Below are positions 46,329 through 56,916 of a stretch of 64,000 nucleotides of DNA, piece by piece; the first letter of the stretch is position 1, and each line of letters opens with the position of its first letter. The stretch lies in assembly GCA_003254885.1 (NCBI GenBank), contig QANT01008783.1, positions 1 to 64,000 on the forward strand. The letters are read 5' to 3'. Made by a program: the position numbers and the translations under genes. Below the pieces are notes generated by a model that was not told where the DNA came from, ran no database searches, and worked only from the letters and a program-made list of their open reading frames with translations. Origin of the DNA: Purshia tridentata (Eukaryota > Streptophyta > Magnoliopsida > Rosales > Rosaceae).

Positions 46329-47894
46329 TGTTGTCTGTTTTATTAGAGAAAAAATAATGTAATAAGAACGGTTCTCTAATTAGCTCGCAAGTGCACGAGT
46401 CGCGAAGTTGCAAGACATGCCAGCACGAGGTTGATCCCTCAGAGAAGAGTATTGATGCAAGAACTACTACTCTACTAAATTCAATTAAATCACACACTAC
46501 TCACACAAAAGATCAGGGGGGTTGGATTGATTTTAAAGACTTCAAACAAACTAAAATGTTGTAAAATAATAACGAGAATCAGGAGAACAAAACACTAAGG
46601 TTCAGAATCCACCACTAGTTCACTACCTTCCTTCCTATGAATTATATTCCTTTAATGACATACATGTTGATGAAGTTTGCCTACCAAAAGATTTGGCAAT
46701 TTCCTTTTGGAGTTATACTCTCCTTATGCATGTACTTGGAGTCTCTTAAACCTACCCTAGCAAGTTAACTTGCATGTTCCTAGACAAACTAGGTTAATCA
46801 CCTATGCAAAAGTCATTAGAATCTGTGAAGATGACAAACACATCGACCATATATCCATCACAATGTACATTATGCAATCTATGATCCCTTCACCCAAATA
46901 TATTTTCTTAGGATATGTCCATATTGCATATTGAAATTATCATCCTTTTGAGCTTATTTAATTCCACAACATAAACTAAATGCATTTAACCTAAGGTGAT
47001 CAGTCAAAGGTGCCACACAAATAGGGTCAATCTAAACAGAGATCCACAATTCAAAAACATACATGTATTAATATTCAACAATTCATAGGAAATTAGGTAG
47101 CATAACTAGGGCTTCATCCTAGCCCTAGCTTTGAGTTTAGCTAGACATAATTGATATAAGCATAATTAAAAGCATCAATTAAAACTAAATAAATAGAGAA
47201 AGAAGAGGAAAACAATCCGTGGGCAACAAGGTGCAGGTGGTGGTGCAAGGCAGCAAGGCAGTAGCAGCAGCGGCGCAAGGCTTGGCTCTCTTTCCCTAGG
47301 CTAGCTGAAATCCCCTTTTTCTTTCTCTCTCTAATCCTAAGCTTTTATGAAAAATAATGGATTCCTAATTTTGAAGCATAATGAGGTTTATATATGGAGG
47401 CTTTCCTTGGACAAGGAGGAAAGGAAAAACACTTAAAACTAGGGTTTGTAGGCTAGAAGCTTGAGGCACCCGTAGGGCCTTGGCCCAAAGCATATGCAAC
47501 TGCCCAAGGGTTTCAAATCCCTTGGGCATGTGGCAACTTAAGCCCATTTCCTTCTTGCGCATGCCATTTCATGCCCACATGTCTCTTGACCCAACTGTCT
47601 TCATATGAAGTGGCCCACTACTCCTTGGAAGCTTCTTGAACACTTGCCTTCATATTTCCTAATTCCCCTATGAAATGATTTCAACTAGAGTTTTACTTTC
47701 ATAGTTACACTAGGATTTACCAATTTACCTAGTTTGATTAGGAAGTGTCCAAGAATAGCTCTTTTGGCTTTTTTTTTCCTCATTTGCTCTAGAATACCTA
47801 GAAAACACTAAAACAAACTAAAAACACACAAAATGCCAAGTTCTAGCATTGTAATAGGTTAAGGAGTTAGCATAAGAAAGTGTGCGACAATGCA
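46329..47894 (-). mobile_element. 5' LTR of the Athila-like element
   Basis: Colinear with the LTR at 29333-30916. On the plus strand it starts TGTTGTCTGTTTTATTAG, and its far edge merges with satellite sequence near 47894 through the shared 'tgcac', so that border is approximate. Confidence 0.87.
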
Positions 47895-50800
47895 CTTTCT
47901 CATACTTAGATTCGCGTTCTAGCCACAAAGAAGCACATTTTGTGTTAGGACAGAACAAAAGTGTCTTTTCCGTGCATACTTAGTCTAACTTGGTTCAAAT
48001 TGCACTAAAACGTGCCCGGTTGGCAAGAAAGAGACGAGGAAGCACGCTCTAATGTCTTGATTAGCGTGTTTGCCCTAAGGAACCACTTTAGGTGTTAAGA
48101 ATGAACGAAGACGTCATTTCGGTACACACTCAGTACAATTTGGTGAAAGTTACACCGAAACGATATCGATTGGCGGGAAAGACATGGGGAAGTGGTTTTG
48201 CATGCTTGGATTAGCATTTTAGTCCTAAAGAAGCACATTTCGTGCTTAGAAGTAACGAAAACATCATTTCAGTACATACCCAGTCCAATTTCATGGAATT
48301 TCTAGCAAATCGTGCCCGGTTGGCAAGAAAGATATGGGAAGCACTTTCTCATACTTGGATTAGCGTTCTACCCTTCATGAAGCACATTATTTCTGTTAAG
48401 AACACACAAAAACATCATTTCGATGCATACTTAATCTAATTTCAGTTCAATTGCACCAAAACGTGCCCAGTTGGCAAAAAAGACATGAGGAAGCACCTTC
48501 TCTTGTTTGGATTAGCGTTCTAGCTCAAATCAACCACTTTAGGTGAAAAGAATGCACAAATATGTTATTTCAGTGCACATTGAGTCAAATTCGGCTAACG
48601 TTGCAACAAAACATGCTCGGTTGGCAAGAAAGACAGAGGGATGCACTTTCTCATACTTGGATTAGCATTCTAACCTTAAAGAAGCATGTTTCGTGTTAGG
48701 CAAGAACAAAAATGTCTTTTTGCTGCATAATCAGTCTGACTTGGTCCTAATGGCACCAAAACGTGCCCAGTTGGCAAGAAAGAGACAAGGAAGCACTCTT
48801 TAATCTCTCGATTAGCGTGCTAGCCCTAGGGAACCACTTTAGGTGTTCAGAATGAACGAATACATCATTTCGGTGCACACTCAGTACAATTTGGTTAAAG
48901 TTGCACCAAAACATTATCGGTTGGCGGGAACGACATGGGGAAACAGTTTCTCATGCTTGGATTAGCATTCTAGTCCCAAATAAGCACATTTCGTGCTTAG
49001 AAGTAACGAAAACTTCATTTCGGTACATATCCAGTCCCACTTCATGGAATTTCCACCAAATTGTGCCTGGTTGGCAAGAAAGATACGGGGAAGCACTTTC
49101 TCATGCTTGGATTAGCGTTCTACCCTTCAAGAAGCACATTCTTTCTGCTAAGAACACACGAAAACATTATTTAGGTGCATACTTAATCTAATTTCAGTTC
49201 AATTGCACCAAAACGTGCCTGGTTGGCAAAAAAGACATGAGGAAGCACTTTATGTTGTTTGGATTAGCGTTCTAGCCCAAATGAACCACTTTAGGTGTTA
49301 AGGATACACGAATACATCATTTCAATGCACATTGAGTCAAATTCGGCTAATGTTGCAACAAAACGTGCTCTGTTGTCAAGAAAGACATAGGGATGCACTT
49401 TCTCTTACGTGGATTAGCGTTCGAGCCTTAAAGAAGCACGTTCTGTGTTAGGATAGAACAAAAATGTCTTTCCGGTGCATACTCAGTCTAACTTGGTCCG
49501 AATTGCACCAAAACGTACCCGGTTGGCAAGAAAGAGACGAGGAAGCACTCTTTAATGTCTTCATTAACGTGCTAGCCCTAAGGAACCACTTTAGGTGTTA
49601 AGAATGAACGAAGACGTCATTTCGGTGCACACTCAGTACAATTTGGTTAAAGTTACACCAAAAAGTTATCAGTTGGCGGGAAAGACATGGGGAAGCAGTC
49701 TCTCATGCTTGGATTAGCATTCTAGTCTTAAAAAGCACATTTCATGTTTAGAAGTAACGAAAACATCATTTCGGTGCATACTCATTCCAATTTCGTGCAA
49801 TTTCTGCCAAATCGTGCCTAATTGGTAAGAAAGATATGGGAAAACACTTTCTAATGCTTGGATTAGCGTTTAACCCTTTAAGAAGCACATTCTTTCAGTT
49901 AAGAAAGCACTAAAACATCATTTCGATGCATACATAATCTAATTTTGGTTCAATTGAGCCAAAACATCTGGGTTAGCAATAAAGGCATGAGGAAGCACTT
50001 TCTCTTGTTTGGATTAGCGTTCTAACCCAAATGAATCACTTTAGGTGTTAAGAATGCATCGAATTTCATTTCGATGCACATTGTGTACAATTTAGTTAAA
50101 GTTGCACCAAAATGTGCTCGGTTGGCAAGAAGCGCATTATCATGCTTGGATTAACGTTTGAGCTTTCAAGAAGAACATTTCGTGTTAAGAAAGAACTAAA
50201 ACGTCATTCTGGTGCATAGTTTGTCTACTTTTGTTAAAATTGCATCAAAATGCGCCCAATTGGTAAGAAAGACATAAGGAAGAACTTTCTAATGTATCGA
50301 TTATCGTGCTAACCCTAAAGAACCACTTTGGGTCTTAAGAATGCACGAAAACGTCACTTCGGTGCACATTGAATCCAATTTGATTAAAGTTGAACCAAAA
50401 CGTTCCAAGTTGGTAAGAAAGACATGGGGATGCATTTTCTCATGGCTCGAGTAGCGTTCAAGCCCTAAAGAACCACTTTAGGTGCTAAGAATATACAAAT
50501 ACGTCATTTCGGTGCACACTTGGTCCAATTTGGTTAAAGTTGCACCAAAACGTGCTTGGTTGACAAGAAACACATGGGGAACCACTTTCTTATGCTTGGA
50601 TTAGTGTTCTAGCGCAAAGGAACTACTTTAGGGGTTAAGAATGTACAAATATATCATTTCAATGCACATTGAGTCAAATTCGGCTAACATTGCAACAAAA
50701 TGTGCTCAGTTGGCAAGAAAGATATAAGGATACACTTTCTCATGCTTGGATTAGCATTCTAGTCTTAAAGAAGCACATTTCGTGTTAGGCAAGAACAAAA

Positions 50801-52695
50801 ATGTCTTTTTGGTGCATAATGAGTCTGACTTGGTCCTAATGGCACCAAAACGTGCCTGGTTGGCAAGAAAGAGACGAGGAAGCACTCTCTAATGTCTCCA
50901 TTAGCGTGCTAGCCCTAGAGAACCACTTTAGGTGTTCAGAATGAACGAAGACGTCATTTCGGTGCACACTCAGTACAATTTGGTTAAAGTTGCATCGAAA
51001 CGTTATCGGTTGGCGGGAAAGACATGGGGAAGCAGTTTCTCATGCTTGGATTAGCATTCTAGTCCTAAAGAAGCACATTTCGTGCGTAGAAGTAACGAAA
51101 ACATTATTTCGGTACATACCCAGTCCAATTTCATAGAATTTCCACCAAATCGTCCCCGGTTGGCAAAAAAGATATGGGGAAGCACTTTCTCATGCTTGGA
51201 TTAGCGTTTTACCCTTCTAGAAGCACATTCTTTCTGTTAAGAACACACGAAAACATCATTTCAGTGCATACTTAATCTAATTTCAGTTCAATTGCACCAA
51301 ATCGTGCCCGGTTGGCAAAAAAGACTTAAGGAAGCATTTTCTCTTGTTTGGATAGCGTTCTAGCCCAAATGAACCATTTTAGGTTTTAAGAATGCACGAT
51401 TATGTCATTTTAGTGCACATTGAGTCAAATTCAGCCAACGTTGCAACAAAACGTTCTCGGTTGACAAGAAATACATAGGGATGCACATTCTCATACTTGG
51501 ATTAGTGTTTGAGCCTTAAAGAAGAACGTTTTGTGTTAGGATAGAACAAAAATGTCTTTTCGGTGCATACTCAATCTAACTTGGTCCGAATTTCACCAAA
51601 ACGTGCTCGGTTAGCAAGAAAGAGACGAGGAATCACTCTCTAATGTGTCGATTAGTGTGCTAGCCCTAGGGAACCATTTTAGGTCATTAGAATGAATGAA
51701 GACGTCATTTCGGTGCACACTTAGTACAATTTAGTTAAAGTTACACCAAAGAGTTATCGGTTGGCAAGAAAGGCATGGAGAAGCAGTCTTTCATGCTTGG
51801 ATTAGCATTCTAGTCTGAAAGAAGCACATTTCCTGTTTTAAAGAAACGAAACCACCATTTCACTCAGTCCAATTTCGTGCAATTTCCACCAAATCATGCC
51901 CAATCGGCAAGAAAGATATGGGGAAGCACTTTGTAATCCTTGGATTCACGTTCTACCGATCAAGAAGCACATTCTTTTAGTTAAGAACGCACGAAAACAT
52001 TATTTCGAGGCATACTCAATCTAATTTCGGTTCAATTGCACGAAAACAGTCCCGGTTGACAATAAAGATATGAGGAAGCACTTTCTCTTGTTTGGATTAG
52101 CGTTCTAACCTAAATGAACCACTTTCGGGGATAAGAATGCATGGATCGTCATTTCGGTACATATTGTGTAAAATTTGGTTAAAATTGCACCAAAACGTGC
52201 TTGGTTGGCAAGAAGCACGTTCTCATGCTAGGATTAACATTCTAGCCCTCAAGAAGAATATTTTGTATTAAAAAGGAACTAAAACGTCATTTTGGTGCAT
52301 GCTCGGTCTACTTTCATCTAAATTGCTTCAAAACGTGCCCGGTTGGCACGAAAGACATGAGGAAGCACTTCCTCACGTCTCGATTAGCGTGCTAGCCCTA
52401 AAGAACCAATTTAGGTGTTACGAAAACATCATTTCGGTGCATACTCAGTCCAAATTCTTTCAAATTGCACCAAAACTTTTTTGGTTGGCAAGAAAGACAT
52501 GAGAAAGCACTTTCTCATGTCTTGATATTAGCGTGATAACCATAAACAATCACTTTGGTACTTGAGAATGCACGAAAACGTCACTTCAGTGCACACTGAG
52601 TCCAATTTTATTAAAGTTGCATCAAAACGTTCCCGGTTGGCAAGAAAAACATAGGAATGCACTTTCTCATGTCTCGATTAGTGTTCAAGCCCTAA
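47895..52695 (+). repeat. Satellite block 6 (mixed five- and ten-type order)
   Basis: About 32 monomers in the order J-A-B-C-D/I-J-A-B-C-D/I-J-A-B-C-D-E-G-H-I-J-A-B-C-D/I-J-A-B-C-D-E-F-G and the start of H. Type A openings lie at about 48072, 48823, 49576, 50913 and 51664, so spacings are 751, 753, 1337 and 751 bp. The D/I monomer begins like D ('ccactttaggtg') and continues like I ('tcagtgcacattgagtcaaa'). The block ends at a CACTA-type terminus at 52696. Confidence 0.95.
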
Positions 52696-52760
52696 CACTA
52701 CTACAATAATGTAAATAGACATCGGTCAATAGACATAGACAACGGTTCTTGTTTTTTCCA
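52696..52760 (+). mobile_element. Left end of a second CACTA-type element
   Basis: CACTACTACAATAATG is followed by 'agacatcggt' and 'agacaacggtt', short repeats typical of CACTA subterminal regions. It abuts the satellite. The sequence just after the nested MULE ('acaatggttttgt', 54661-54673) looks like more of the same. The matching right end (TTGTAGTAGTG) was not found in the window. Confidence 0.65.
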
Positions 52761-52799
52761 TTATCCTAATAGCAAATTTTTTTAAACCCCCTAATTACC

Positions 52800-53195
52800 A
52801 AAAAAATTTTCTAAGCCCCCACCTATTTAGAAACTCTCCCAAAACCCCCTAAAATTTATAATGCCTCTTTTGCCCTTCTGACATATTCTGACGCGCGCTG
52901 ACACGGACTGATGCGCACTGACACGCTCTGACGCGCGTGCTGACACGGACTGACGCGCGCCCAGTGTAACTGTATTTTAATACAGTTACACTTCAATACA
53001 GTTACACTTTAATACAAAAAATTTCTCTAAGCCCCCAGCCATTTAGAAACTCTCCCAAAACCCCCTAAAATTTATAATGCCTCTTTTACCCTTCTGACAA
53101 GTTCTGACGCGCATTGACTCTCACTGACACACTCTGACACAGATTGACGCTCGCCCAGTGTAACTGTATTTTAATACAGTTACACTTCAATATAA
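52800..53195 (+). repeat. ~215-bp direct repeat with a CTGACGCGC minisatellite and hairpins
   Basis: Two copies (from about 52800 and 53016) share 'ctaagccccc', 'gaaactctcccaaaacccc' and a run of degenerate ~11-bp ctgacgcgc/ctgacacgg units. Each copy ends in a perfect 14-bp inverted repeat: AGTGTAACTGTATT, TT, AATACAGTTACACT (52963-52992 and 53157-53186). 'CAGTTACAC' words continue to about 53500. Confidence 0.85.
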
Positions 53196-54048
53196 TTACA
53201 CTCACTGAAACTGAAACTAAAATTTTAAAAAACAGTTACACTGAAACTAAATTTCAAAAATACAATCACACTAAAAAATAACTACAAATAAGTACACTAT
53301 TATTTTTTAACAAGAAAAAAAACTTGCAGGCCCATATTAAAAAAAAAATTACACATTAACTTAAAAAAAAATTACAAATTCACTAAAAAACCAACTACAC
53401 CATCACTAAACAAACAGTTACATTTATACTAAATAAACAGTTACACCTTAACTAAAACAGCTACACCTACACTAAATAAACAATTACACCCAGTTACACT
53501 GAATTCAGCTAGGCTCTCACGTCTGATCTCAAACTCTCACTCACTTCTTGAGGCTCAGAGCTTTAACTCCACTAGGAAGTCAAGTTCGATCGCCTCTTCC
53601 TCAGATGAATTTGCACGCAGATCAAGTCATCAAATCTTAACTTGAGCCAGAGAACCTGAATTGAATTAATTTAACAACATAAAGAACTCAGATACAATTT
53701 AGTAGTGCTTGCAATAATATTCCACTAGTCCATAACATAATTTTCCAAATAATCAGTTTAAGCTCGCTCAAAACCAAACCGAATTGGTTCTACTCTACAA
53801 TTGCAACTCTTAGCTCAAAATCATCAACTTACCACAAGAAAATTAGATTAAATAACACAAAATAAAATGAAACATCTAACTAAAAATTTACAAAATATAA
53901 AAAAAGAGGCAGAAAACAGAGTAATGAAGGAAAAAACACCTACGCCCATCCAAATCGTCTAAATCAGAGACGAAAAAGCTGCTGCAAGTCCAGATCGGAG
54001 CCATATAGAAAATGGTGGTTGTGAAGAGAGGCATGCTTCGCCATCGAT

Positions 54049-54300
54049 GGAGCCAGTGATGTCGCCATCGTTCGCTTCTTTTCGTTGGAGTTGGAGGTGG
54101 ACTACAACTGCATGATGATGAGATGAGGTACGATGCTGGCCAGAAGAGCTCGCAGGGGAGAAAGCGTTCAGCTACGATCGGAGCCGGCGATGTCACCGTC
54201 GTTCCGCTTCTCGTTGTTCGATTTGAAGGTGGACTGCAGCTACATGATGATGAGATAAGGTGCAATATCGGCCAGAGGAGATCGTAGAGGAGAAAGAAAG
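54049..54300 (-). repeat. 131-bp tandem duplication in the MULE interior
   Basis: The block 'ggagccagtgatgtcgcc...ggtggactacaactgcatgatgatgag' (starting 54049) repeats from 54180 with about 85% identity by eye. It gives two parallel minus-strand runs of SSCSCSPP in an open frame of 125 residues (53888-54265). Whether any protein is made is unknown. Confidence 0.7.
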
Positions 54301-54678
54301 AGCTAACCAGAGAAGGGAGAATGAGAAAGAGTTGTCGGACGATGGAGCAAGCGCCGGCGACTGCACTCGGGAAGGGGAACCAGATAAGAGAGAGAGAAAG
54401 GGAGAGAAAGGGAGAGAGGAAGAGAGAGACCTAATTTCAATTTTTAATAACCAGCTGTTAATTGGTAATAATGGGTATATTTGGAATATTGCAAAAAAAA
54501 GTGGGTCAAAGCTAGTTTGGTATAGTTGACTAAGGGGTTTTGGAAGATTTTAAGTTTAAAACAGGGGGTTTGGGAAGAGTTTAACATAAGCTGGGGGTTT
54601 AGGAATATTCTAGCTCTAATTTGGGGGTTTTGGCACATTTGCATTTATCCTAATTTACTACACAATGGTTTTGTAAAA

Positions 54679-55085
54679 GGGAAATTGCCTCAAATAACCC
54701 AAATAAATACCAAAAGGACTTTTTTACACCCTACAAAAATTTTCTAACTTTTCTAGCTTTTTGTCCCAAATCTGGACAAATATACCCCCACCCCACCCAC
54801 TAACGTCCATCTCCACCTCTGTTAACTTCCACTCCACACCCGTTACCTCCTCTAACTTCAGTAACCTCGCACTATTCCAGTTAGCTTCTAAACCAAACTA
54901 TAGCTTGTGTGAGAGCTTGCGAACAGTGTACGAACCAGAGGGCCGAGAAACCAGCGACGAGGAAGACCGACGTTGACATCAGAGCCGAGCGTTCCTGCCG
55001 TTCCCCGTCTCCCGTGCGCCAGAGGTCCATCGCCAGCTGAAGGCCGCCATACCCAAAAGTGGTTCTGCTGATTTTTGGCGGGAAG
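54679..55085 (+). mobile_element. Possible MULE left terminus and 5' UTR of the Ulp1 gene
   Basis: GGGAAATTGCCTCAAATAACC at 54679 looks like a Mutator-type terminal inverted repeat, and a leader follows, ending in a donor 'ggaag|gtcagt' (55085/55086). No partner terminus was seen up to the window end. The alternative is that the resemblance is chance and the gene is an ordinary, host-lineage DUF1985/Ulp1 gene. Small open frames here are not believed to be coding. Confidence 0.45.
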
Positions 55086-55922
55086 GTCAGTTTTTTGAAC
55101 TTCATATATGTTGTTGTTGCATTTGAGTTCGAATTTTGGGTTGGAAGAGTGGATGTTTTGTGGAGAGTTCACTGGGACTCTCATTTGGGGTTTTTCTGTT
55201 TTGGGGTTTTTTCTGTTTTGGGGCTTTTCTTTTTTGTTTGAGAAGTTGGTGTTTAACTGATAGAAGCTGAAAAAAACAAGTTTGTTGCTTGGCATCATAT
55301 TTGAAAATGGGATTAAACTTAGCAGGATATACAAATATGTTCTTTTCTTGTACAATTTATGGCAGTATGTACATATATGGCATTGTGTTGGTTTATCCAC
55401 AGATTGGTATATAAATCAGTCCATTTTGGTAATGGATAATCTGGCTTATCTTGTAGGATATAGTACATGATTTCAAGGAAGATGCAAGCCAAAATAATTG
55501 AGTTGTTAGATAATTTTTCAAATAATCCAATGTTGTCATCTCCCCTAAATCCGTACCGTACTTTCTGTAGCACTGTTGTTGGCTTTTGGGACTGTCCTTG
55601 TTGTCTTACAGTCATTGACATGATTACATTTGAGGGCATGAGATGCACTTATGCTGTCGAGGATTAATGCGCTACCAAGTATTGGAATGCTGTCCACACA
55701 TTGTCCGCACATTGTCCACACATTGTCAACACATTGTCAACACATTGTCAACACATTGTCTACACATTGTCCTTTTATTGTCCAGATATATTCCACCCAT
55801 TGTCTACCTATTGTTTACACATTGTCTGCAAATAGTCAGAAAGTTTTTCAATTTTGTCCACAATTTGTTTACAGATTGGCTACACTATGTCTGCAAATTA
55901 ATGTTTGTCCACACCTTTTCAG
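55086..55922 (+). other. First intron with TTGTCCACA minisatellite
   Basis: From about 55690 to 55905 the intron is made of ~12-bp degenerate units (cacattgtccacacattgtc) repeated about fifteen times. The left part is ordinary T-rich intron. It ends at 'ccttttcag' (55922). Confidence 0.85.
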
Positions 55923-56660
55923 ATGTTGGGTGGGTCGAAGTATGAATTGAAGTGCAAATGCCCTCCGCACTCTGCCAGGATCAATTGTCGGTCACTGCTG
56001 ACTAAGGGCATCTGAACATTAAGGGACAAGTTCACAGCTGCAGAAATGGATAGATTTTGTGGTAGTTGTTTTGGCCACTTCCTTGTTGTTGAGGACCGGT
56101 TTACGTTCAGTGCACCACTTGTGCACCAGCTGCTGCTTCGGCAGGCGCACTGCGAAGATGACCACGGCGGTGGCATCGTCATGATGCTTTCGAACCGGCA
56201 TGTTGTGCGGTTTGGGAAGAGAGAGTTTGCCCTTATAACGGGGCTTTCTTTTGGGCCGCAACCGGAAATAGACTTCAACAGTTACCCAACAGTCAAAGAG
56301 ATGAACGAAGCCTGTCGTCTGAAGGCAACATATTTCCCCAACCGAAAGGCTGTGACAAGGAATGAGCTAGATGTAGTGTTTCATTCCTGCCAGGACAGCG
56401 AGGATAGATACAGGTTCGGGCTGCTGTATTTTTTAAACTTTGTCTTGGTGGGAAAACAAAAGAGCAACATCATCGACCTCCGTTTCCTAAAGCTTGTTGA
56501 GAACGTGGAAGATTTTTGTAATTTCCCTTGGGGTACAGTTTCCTATGGTTCGACGATGGAGGCATTTAGACTTCTAAATTTCCAATATCGGTATGAAAGG
56601 GCTGAGCGTGAAGGGAAAAAATCGATTGATTACGAACTGACTGGCTTCCCTTTAGCACTG
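55923..56660 (+). pseudogene. Exon with DUF1985 domain, first part
   Basis: The exon opens right after an acceptor (ttttcag) with ATG and MLGGSKYELKCKCPPHSARI, meets TGA at 56013, and continues in the same frame. DUF1985 signatures follow: GHFLVVEDRFTFSAPLVHQL, HVVRFGKREFALITGLSFG, DRYRFGLLYFLNFVLVG and SYGSTMEAFRLL. It ends ...GFPLAL followed by TAG at 56661 and then GTAACG. In relatives this position is usually 'LQVWAY', so the TAG probably replaces CAG at the exon's last codon. Confidence 0.85.
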
Positions 56661-56766
56661 TAGGTAACGAGTTAGTACATTTACTTGTTTTTGCTGCGTG
56701 GTCTGATTGTGATGTATTTTAAAATTGTCGAACATGCTCTGATACCACTGGTGTTTTATCTCCTAG

Positions 56767-56916
56767 GTCTGGGCTTATGAATGTCTTCCCAGCTTGTCCT
56801 CTGCCGGTGATGCTATTAGGGTTTCAAGTGACGCTCTTCCCCGCATTTTGCGGTGGCGGAACTCTGGTGGCATGTCCTTTAAGCAGCTGATGACCAGCGT
56901 GCTTATATTTGATGAG
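56767..56916 (+). pseudogene. Exon with DUF1985 domain, end
   Basis: A 150-bp exon between 'ctcctag' and 'gatgag|gtaagc' encodes VWAYECLPSLSSAGDAI and ALPRILRWRNSGGMSFKQL. This is the standard 'W.YE.lP' continuation of DUF1985 and is open in frame. Confidence 0.85.

Larger units (their letters stand above)
29333..47894 (-). mobile_element. Athila-like Ty3/gypsy element, broken, with two nested insertions
   Basis: An 18.6-kb fossil on the minus strand: 5' LTR (46329-47894), primer-binding site, gag, protease, reverse transcriptase, RNase H, integrase, polypurine tract and 3' LTR (29333-30916). The tRNA-Asp-type primer site and the style of the gag and pol domains fit the Athila lineage. It is interrupted by a solo LTR (32030-34904) and by a gag-only LTR element (37359-43246). 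Coding parts are scattered over many frames, with on the order of ten or more disabling changes. The two LTRs differ at roughly one base in 12-15 by eye, so the copy is old and older than its insertions. It sits in a satellite type-I monomer. Confidence 0.92.
52770..54644. mobile_element. Non-autonomous MULE (~1.9 kb)
   Basis: The element is flanked by TTATCCTAA (52761-52769 and 54645-54653, extendable to 10 bp), the 9-bp duplication size of Mutator-like elements. Its ends are imperfect inverted repeats that begin (T)AGCAAAT / (A)TGCAAAT and continue with alternating 'aaaccccc' and 'cccaaaaccccc' blocks. No transposase was recognised. The interior has a ~215-bp direct repeat, a GA-rich right part, and a 131-bp duplicated exon-like block. 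It lies in the CACTA-type end at 52696. Confidence 0.78.

Noticed and set aside
10208-52695. CRISPR-like or gene-family interpretation of the tandem arrays
   Set aside because: Units are ~150 bp, contiguous and without spacers, in a plant nuclear setting. Small open frames across monomers (for example 12499-12720) are not conserved.
10208-52695. Firm call of a centromere
   Set aside because: Higher-order satellite and nested LTR elements fit a centromere or pericentromere, but no CENP-B-like box or CRM-type centromeric retrotransposon was recognised. It remains a possibility only.
53888-54265. 125-residue minus-strand frame in the MULE as a gene
   Set aside because: It is Ser/Cys low-complexity produced by a 131-bp duplication, with no recognised domain, start context or splice structure.
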